From the NCBI RefSeq assembly GCF_034180645.1, contig NZ_JAXFNY010000005.1, forward strand, positions 1 through 64,000: a stretch of DNA of 64,000 nt, read 5' to 3'. A program made the position numbers and the translations under genes. The notes beneath the pieces are model-generated. The model searched no databases and was not told the DNA's origin. It saw only the letters and a program-made list of their open reading frames with translations. This document shows, in pieces, positions 59,678-64,000 of the stretch (its first letter is position 1; each line of letters opens with the position of its first letter). This stretch comes from Mobiluncus sp034180645 (GTDB lineage: Bacteria > Actinomycetota > Actinomycetes > Actinomycetales > Actinomycetaceae).

Positions 59678-60937
59678 ATGTTTTGCGAATACTTTGACGC
59701 GCGGGTCTGCCGGTCGTGTCCCCTCATGGGGGTGCCCTACAGCCAGCAGGTGCGGGACAAGGAACGGGCCTCACGCAGAGCATTGGCCTCTCTGGACCGT
59801 GACTCCTCACGGCGAAATCCCGCTCAGCCACCCGCTGCGAAGTCGCATTTCGAGTGGCTGCCAACCTACCGCAGTCCCCAGAAAGAATTTCGCAATAAGG
59901 CAAAAATGGTGGTGTCGGGATCCAAGAAGTCGATTGTGCTCGGACTGGCCCCAACTAAGAATCATCCCGCTGGCGTTGATTTACAGTCTTGTCCGCTGTA
60001 CGTACCGGCAATTCACGCCGCTTTCGCGCCTATCCGGGCTTGGCTACAGCGTCTCGGAGCTCGCCCCTATAACATCGCCACCGCTAAGGGCGAAGTGAAA
60101 TATGTGCTGGTCAGCGCCAACCCCGCAGGCGAGTTGATGGTGCGTCTGGTGCTGCGTTCGAAAGCTGCCCTACATCGGATTGAAAATACGTGGTCCGAAC
60201 TTCAGGCCGAGTTGCCCCACCTGCGGGTGTTTTCGGTAAACATTCAGCCCGAACACACCACCGTCATTGAAGGCCGGGAGGAAATCATCCTTTCCGAAGA
60301 AAAATATATACAGATGCCCGGTATCGGCACGGATTTATGGCTGGCGCCGGGGGCGTTTTTCCAGACGAATACCGCCGCATCTCAGGCTATGTATACGCAA
60401 GCTGCCGCTTGGGCACGCGAACTCCAGCCGGAAACCGCTTGGGATTTGTATTGCGGAGTGGGCGGATTTGCCTTTGCACTGAGTTCCGCCGGGGTTGCGC
60501 AGGTGACGGGCGTGGAAGTCGTGGGGCCGGCCATTGATGGCGCGAAGAAGGCAGTAGCCGAAATGGCGGGTGCGGCTGCGGCTAGCCCGGTGGGGCAAGG
60601 CGTTGAGCACACCTTTGAGAGCTCCCGCGGTGACATTGTGCCTAGGCCGCATTTCATCACTGCCGACGCGACTAAGTGGGCAACCAATCAAAAACTTGTA
60701 CCGCCAGATTTGGTGGTGGTAAACCCACCGCGGCGCGGACTCGGGCCTGAATTGTCCTCCTGGCTGGAACACTCCGGAATCCCCCACCTCATCTATTCCT
60801 CCTGTTTCCAGGAAACCCTGGTGGAGGACCTGCGCCGAATGCGTTCCTACCAGATTACCGCAGCCAAGCTGGTAGACATGTTCCCACATACCTCACATGT
60901 GGAGACGGTCTGTTTGATGTCAAGAGTGCAGGACTAA
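59678..60937 (+). CDS. rlmC: 23S rRNA (uracil-C5)-methyltransferase, RlmC-like
   Basis: The 419-residue enzyme begins MFCEYFDARVCRSCPLMGVPYSQQ, the cysteine-rich start of RlmC (Cys3, Cys11, Cys14), with the fourth cluster Cys in LQSCPLYVP. The SAM site is DLYCGVGGFAFALSSAG, and the catalytic cysteine lies in IYSSCFQETL. Like E. coli RlmC, it should methylate U747-type positions using a 4Fe-4S cluster. ATG 59678 has GAGG close upstream. It is divergent from the peptidase gene with only 49 bases between starts. Confidence 0.9.
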   Translation: MFCEYFDARVCRSCPLMGVPYSQQVRDKERASRRALASLDRDSSRRNPAQPPAAKSHFEWLPTYRSPQKEFRNKAKMVVSGSKKSIVLGLAPTKNHPAGVDLQSCPLYVPAIHAAFAPIRAWLQRLGARPYNIATAKGEVKYVLVSANPAGELMVRLVLRSKAALHRIENTWSELQAELPHLRVFSVNIQPEHTTVIEGREEIILSEEKYIQMPGIGTDLWLAPGAFFQTNTAASQAMYTQAAAWARELQPETAWDLYCGVGGFAFALSSAGVAQVTGVEVVGPAIDGAKKAVAEMAGAAAASPVGQGVEHTFESSRGDIVPRPHFITADATKWATNQKLVPPDLVVVNPPRRGLGPELSSWLEHSGIPHLIYSSCFQETLVEDLRRMRSYQITAAKLVDMFPHTSHVETVCLMSRVQD

Positions 60938-60957
60938 AAGCACCCAAATAGCCTTGA

Positions 60958-61185
60958 AATCAAGGGATTCCGAAGACCTGCCCGAACATAAAAACGAAAT
61001 GTATTGAAGCCGGAATCACCCAGGCAAAACTTGCAAAGGAATTTGAAACGTCCGCTCCCTATGTAAACCGAGTAATACGCAGCAAGGAAACCATAGTCAA
61101 TAATACGCTTGTTAAGATGATGGAAGCGCTGGGGTATGATATAGAACTTCAGTATGTGAAGCGGGAGGAAGAGGGATGGATGTAA
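60958..61185 (+). pseudogene. XRE-type helix-turn-helix regulator lacking its start
   Basis: The frame opens after a stop at 60955-60957 and ends at 61183-61185. The part from about 60988 encodes GITQAKLAKEFETSAPYVNR, then VNNTLVKMMEALGYDIELQY, a clear XRE helix-turn-helix like those of clostridia. No ATG, GTG or TTG precedes the helices, so the 5' end is lost or a rare start is used. The stop overlaps the next gene by ten bases, as in an intact operon. It is probably a remnant. Confidence 0.6.
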
Positions 61186-61544
61186 AAGCTTTTTGGCGGG
61201 ATGTGCTTTCCCAGAACGGAGAAGCCCTGCAAGCTTATTTTTGCAAGGATGCCGTCATCCGTTGGCATTGCACAAACGAGAAATTTAGTGTTCAGGAGTA
61301 TATCAAAGTCAACTGTGATTATCCGGGCGAATGGGATGGAGAAATAGAGCGTATTGAAAAAGCCGGAGAAACATTTATCACAGCTGTGCGCGTTTTCCCA
61401 AAAGATAAGAGCGCGTCATTCCATGCCGTCAGCTTTATAAAATTCAAAGATAATTTGATCTCGGAACTTGATGAATATTGGGCGGATGATGGTGAAGTGC
61501 CTGAGTGGAGATTGAACATGAAGATCGGAGCAGCAATTAGATAA
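61176..61544 (+). CDS. NTF2-like (SnoaL-type) small protein
   Basis: The 122-residue protein has the cone-shaped NTF2 fold signature: an N-terminal helix (VKAFWRDVLSQNGEALQAYF), IRWHCTNEKFSVQEYIKVNCDYPGEW, and strands ending in ISELDEYWADDGEVPEWR. Relatives are common in clostridia and bind or isomerise small molecules; function is unknown. GGAGGAAGAGG precedes ATG 61176. Codon use is AT-rich, unlike the flanking genes. Confidence 0.75.
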   Translation: MDVKAFWRDVLSQNGEALQAYFCKDAVIRWHCTNEKFSVQEYIKVNCDYPGEWDGEIERIEKAGETFITAVRVFPKDKSASFHAVSFIKFKDNLISELDEYWADDGEVPEWRLNMKIGAAIR

Positions 61545-61572
61545 ACTAGAATTTACCGGAGGAAAAGATAAA

Positions 61573-62019
61573 GTGACACCACATGAAATCTGGGAAGAAT
61601 ACTGTGAAAAATATGATATAGATAAAAGCATATCGTATGAAGCATGGCAGTTTGGCGATAAAGCAGATGAACTGGCAGAATTAGTCTGTATGGGGATAAA
61701 GACTGCAACCTGCTCACAGGCGGCAGTATATGAATTCGAACCGGATGAGCCGGAGCCCAAGGTGGATGATATCAGTATCATCCTGAATTCAGCGGATGAA
61801 GCAGTTTGCATTATAAGAAATATTAAGGTATACACAGCACCATTCTGTGACATAACAGCAGAACATGCCTTCAAAGAAGGCGAGGGCGACAGATCCTTAT
61901 CTTATTGGAGACAGGTTCATAAAGATTTCTTCAGAAAAGAAGCTGAAGAATACGGAATAAGTTTTCATGAAAACAGCAATGTGATCTGCGAGGAATTTGA
62001 AGTGCTTTACCGTGCTTAA
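61573..62019 (+). CDS. ASCH domain protein
   Basis: The 148-residue protein matches ASCH domain proteins: IWEEYCEKY near the start, WQFGDKADELAELVCMGIKTATCSQ, and a C-terminal EGEGDRSLSYWRQVHKDFF. The PUA-like fold of ASCH is thought to bind RNA or nucleosides, and E. coli YqfB of this family hydrolyses N4-acetylcytidine. GTG 61573 has GGAGG about ten bases upstream. It lies 28 bases after the NTF2-like gene and shares its AT-rich codon use. Confidence 0.85.
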   Translation: MTPHEIWEEYCEKYDIDKSISYEAWQFGDKADELAELVCMGIKTATCSQAAVYEFEPDEPEPKVDDISIILNSADEAVCIIRNIKVYTAPFCDITAEHAFKEGEGDRSLSYWRQVHKDFFRKEAEEYGISFHENSNVICEEFEVLYRA

Positions 62020-62239
62020 ATTTCAGTTTGCAGTAGGTTTAGACACTTATCCTCCAACGACATCCCCTTTGCCAACTTCCATCGTGCAATGAGCGTGCAG
62101 ACCTATTTCTTGATGTAGGGTTATCATCAGAGTAGTCTTAATACATGTTGAAACTTTGGTTTTGTTGTCCAGAAATTAGCCACCTAGTTCCCGGCTGACC
62201 GCTGGGCGTGATTACCCCTGAACTACTAGCATAGAAGCC
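62020..62239. other. Intergenic region at the right edge of the insert
   Basis: No gene is seen in these 220 bases. Composition returns to that of the host here. A short minus-strand frame around 62040-62120 weakly recalls a transposase 3' end but cannot be assigned. TAGCAT (62227-62232) lies seven bases before the next start. Confidence 0.35.
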
Positions 62240-63616
62240 GTGGTGTCCTCGGATCCGGAGCAACAAAACAATCCTCGCTGGTCGCGGACTATTTCGCGCG
62301 GAGCGTTCACGTTTATTGTCCTGATGGGTATCGTGTCCATGTTCTCGGATATGACTCACGAGGGCGCTCGCTCGGTTTTGGGTGAGTATCTGAACCTGAC
62401 CGGGGCATCGGCGGCAGCTATTGGTTTTGTCTCCGGTTTCGGGGAACTGTGCGGCTACTCGTTGCGCCTGCTCTCAGGCTTTTGGGCAGACAAAACCAAG
62501 CACTACTGGGGCTTGATTATTTTCGGCTACACCATCCAGGTGTTGGCCATTCCTGCTCTCGCGCTCGTCCCCGACAATGGCTGGATTTTTGCCTGCAGCC
62601 TGGTGGTTTTGGAACGCGTAGGCAAAGCCATTAAGAAGCCCGCGAAAAACACCCTGGTCAGCTTCGCAGCGGACGAAATCGGTACTGGTAAAGGCTTCGC
62701 GCTGCAGGAATTCCTCGACCAACTCGGCGCATTCCTGGGTCCCCTGCTGCTGTTCCTCGTTGGTCTGATTATCGGCACGCAAGACCTGTTCGGGACTTAC
62801 CGCCTCGGCTTTTTCACCTTGGGTATCCCTGCGCTCATCACCATCGTGCTCACCGTGTTAGCCTGGCACTTCTATCCACACCCCGAAAATTTTGACCAAC
62901 CCGCCACCTCACCGGAAAACACCCACGCCCCGACTGACCCACCCCGAGAACCTTGTGCGCCCGACCCGACCGGCGACACTCCCACCAGCGATGCCCTCAC
63001 GAACGACGCCCCCACAAGCACGTTACCCTCCGTTTCCGCGGCCACCCCCGGTTTTCGTTTCAACCGAGCTTTTGCCCTCTATATGGCCGCTATCTGCTTG
63101 TTCGCTTTCGGTTTTGCGGACTTCACGCTGATTACTCTGCATGCCGCAAAAACTGCAGCATTCCCGAAATCGGCATTGGCGCTGCTCTACGCGGGGGCAA
63201 TGGCGGCCGATGCCATAGCCGCGCTCATTTTTGGAACCTGGTTCGACCGTATTGGCTTGCGGGCACTCATTGTCTCAACCCTCCTGACGGCACCGTTTTC
63301 AGCATTCGTATTCTTAAGCGGCAATCCTTGGTTCATCAGCTTTGGCATCGTTCTGTGGGGGCTGGGGATGGGCGCCCAAGAAAGCATCATGAAAGCCGCA
63401 GTAGCCAAAATTATGCCCAAGGATTGGCGCGCCACCGGGTTCGGCATTTTTGAAACCGGCTTCGGAATCGCCTGGTTCCTCGGATCTTGGCTGATAGGAG
63501 CACTCTATGACCTCAATATCCCCGCGATGGTTGCGGTTTCCATCATTTCGCAGCTCACGTCCGTGGGATTCTACCTCCTGACCCTGAAAAATTTGCCAAC
63601 TTTGCCCCCGAAATAA
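62240..63616 (+). CDS. MFS transporter
   Basis: The 458-residue protein has about twelve membrane segments in two halves. Between them lies a hydrophilic Pro/Thr-rich linker at roughly 215-270 (PHPENFDQPATSPENTHAPT...). The first half has GFVSGFGELCGYSLRLLSGFWADKT, a motif A-like loop; the second has GTWFDRIGLRALIVS. The early SDMTHEGARSVLGEYL region resembles a set of MFS proteins of unknown substrate. GTG 62240 lacks a ribosome site and has TAGCAT seven bases upstream. Confidence 0.85.
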   Translation: MVSSDPEQQNNPRWSRTISRGAFTFIVLMGIVSMFSDMTHEGARSVLGEYLNLTGASAAAIGFVSGFGELCGYSLRLLSGFWADKTKHYWGLIIFGYTIQVLAIPALALVPDNGWIFACSLVVLERVGKAIKKPAKNTLVSFAADEIGTGKGFALQEFLDQLGAFLGPLLLFLVGLIIGTQDLFGTYRLGFFTLGIPALITIVLTVLAWHFYPHPENFDQPATSPENTHAPTDPPREPCAPDPTGDTPTSDALTNDAPTSTLPSVSAATPGFRFNRAFALYMAAICLFAFGFADFTLITLHAAKTAAFPKSALALLYAGAMAADAIAALIFGTWFDRIGLRALIVSTLLTAPFSAFVFLSGNPWFISFGIVLWGLGMGAQESIMKAAVAKIMPKDWRATGFGIFETGFGIAWFLGSWLIGALYDLNIPAMVAVSIISQLTSVGFYLLTLKNLPTLPPK

Positions 63617-63661
63617 ACGAAATCGCCCTGTAATCAAGTGTTTTAACGTTAGGATTAACGA

Positions 63662-64000
63662 GTGAATATTTCGGATCTGACTCCTGCAACGCAAGGACCA
63701 CGTCGGTGGCCGCGTTCCTGGTCACCCGGCATTTTTCACGCCAAGAAGGAAACGATTGAACCGCTGGAAGTCCCCAAAACTAGGTGGAAATTTGCCCTCC
63801 TGCTCACCCAAGTCGGGATTTATGCCTGTTTTTTCGCCCCCATTCAACTCCTCATCGGCCTGCAAGCCTCGATGATTGCTCACGACCACAAAGAGATTGT
63901 TCTCTCTGTGGTCACCGGCTGCGGCGCACTCATGGCGATGATTGCCACGCCTATTTTTGGAGCTTTGTCCGACCGGACTTACTCAAAATACGGACGCCGG
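63662..64000 (+). CDS. Second MFS transporter (partial, cut by window end)
   Basis: The visible 113 residues start at GTG 63662, with AGGA seven bases upstream. After a polar N-terminus of about 40 residues there are two membrane segments, then GALSDRTYSKYGRR, the motif A loop of MFS carriers (GPH/sugar-porter or drug type). It is the same strand as the previous transporter after a 45-base gap, so the two may be cotranscribed. The substrate is unknown. Confidence 0.8.
   Translation, partial: MNISDLTPATQGPRRWPRSWSPGIFHAKKETIEPLEVPKTRWKFALLLTQVGIYACFFAPIQLLIGLQASMIAHDHKEIVLSVVTGCGALMAMIATPIFGALSDRTYSKYGRR

Larger units (their letters stand above)
60938..62030 (+). other. AT-rich insert with Firmicutes-like genes
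   Basis: Base composition and codon use change sharply after the rlmC stop: AT-rich codons (AAA, GAA, ATA, AGA) dominate until about 62030, while both flanks use GC-rich codons. It holds a 5'-truncated XRE regulator, an NTF2-like protein and an ASCH protein. No integrase or clean terminal repeat is visible. Confidence 0.65.

Noticed and set aside
62030..62130. Possible transposase 3' remnant on the minus strand
   Set aside because: The short translation (KLAKGMSLEDK) only vaguely recalls IS3-type ends; no terminal repeats or other transposase parts are present.
1..64000. tRNA, rRNA, tmRNA or CRISPR arrays
   Set aside because: No cloverleaf with a GTTCGA-type arm, no rRNA-like stretch and no regularly spaced repeats were seen on either strand.

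Overview
The window is a chromosomal segment of a moderately GC-rich actinobacterium, roughly mid-50s % GC by eye. The evidence is the gene set and order: glnE next to a GlnA2-type glutamine synthetase, divergent GlgC/GlgM-type glycogen genes, DUF4191, DUF3040 and PAC2 family proteins, lexA-lysM-nrdR, recA-recX-cinA-miaB-miaA, and a mraZ-to-ftsQ division/cell-wall cluster. The MurE substrate loop lacks the DNPR motif of diaminopimelate enzymes. That fits Actinomycetaceae-like bacteria such as Mobiluncus, but the genus is an inference.

Layout. 1-2.6 kb: end of a lipoyl-domain protein, a membrane pseudokinase, a DUF4191 protein. 2.7-5.7 kb: a polar amino-acid ABC importer. 5.8-7.2 kb: PAP2 and histidine phosphatases. 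7.3-12.8 kb: glnE, glutamine synthetase and an ABC ATPase. 12.8-15.5 kb: glycogen synthesis genes, divergent. 15.5-16.4 kb: serB. 16.4-31.4 kb: the dcw cluster on the minus strand (mraZ, rsmH, ftsL, ftsI, murE, murF, mraY, murD, ftsW, murG, murC, ftsQ), controlled from a well-formed MraZ operator; it stops at ftsQ with no ftsZ. 31.6-40.5 kb: small membrane proteins, PAC2, a HelD/HelR-type helicase, serA, fadD. 40.5-46.1 kb: nrdR, a LysM protein, lexA, a DinG-like helicase and hflX; three LexA boxes lie in the lysM/lexA divergent gap. 46.1-49.8 kb: an unknown membrane protein, a methyltransferase, a YbjN protein, miaA. 49.8-53.6 kb: miaB, cinA, recX, recA. 54.0-54.8 kb: an unknown coiled-coil protein behind a structured leader. 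54.9-58.3 kb: zinc ABC importer with divergent zur and a Zur box. 58.4-60.9 kb: an S33 peptidase and an RlmC-type methyltransferase. 60.9-62.0 kb: an AT-rich insert of Firmicutes-like character (XRE remnant, NTF2-like, ASCH). 62.2-64 kb: two MFS transporters, the second cut by the window edge.

The genes form coherent modules: nitrogen assimilation, glycogen, septal peptidoglycan synthesis, the SOS response and zinc homeostasis. The least explained parts are the 54.0-54.8 kb gene with two abutting hairpins, a third hairpin and an overlapping mini-ORF upstream; the AT-rich insert; and a recurrent pattern of TANNNT hexamers six bases before start codons that suggests many leaderless mRNAs. No tRNA, rRNA or CRISPR array was seen. 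I found no clearly new multi-gene system; the coiled-coil locus is the best candidate for something undescribed.
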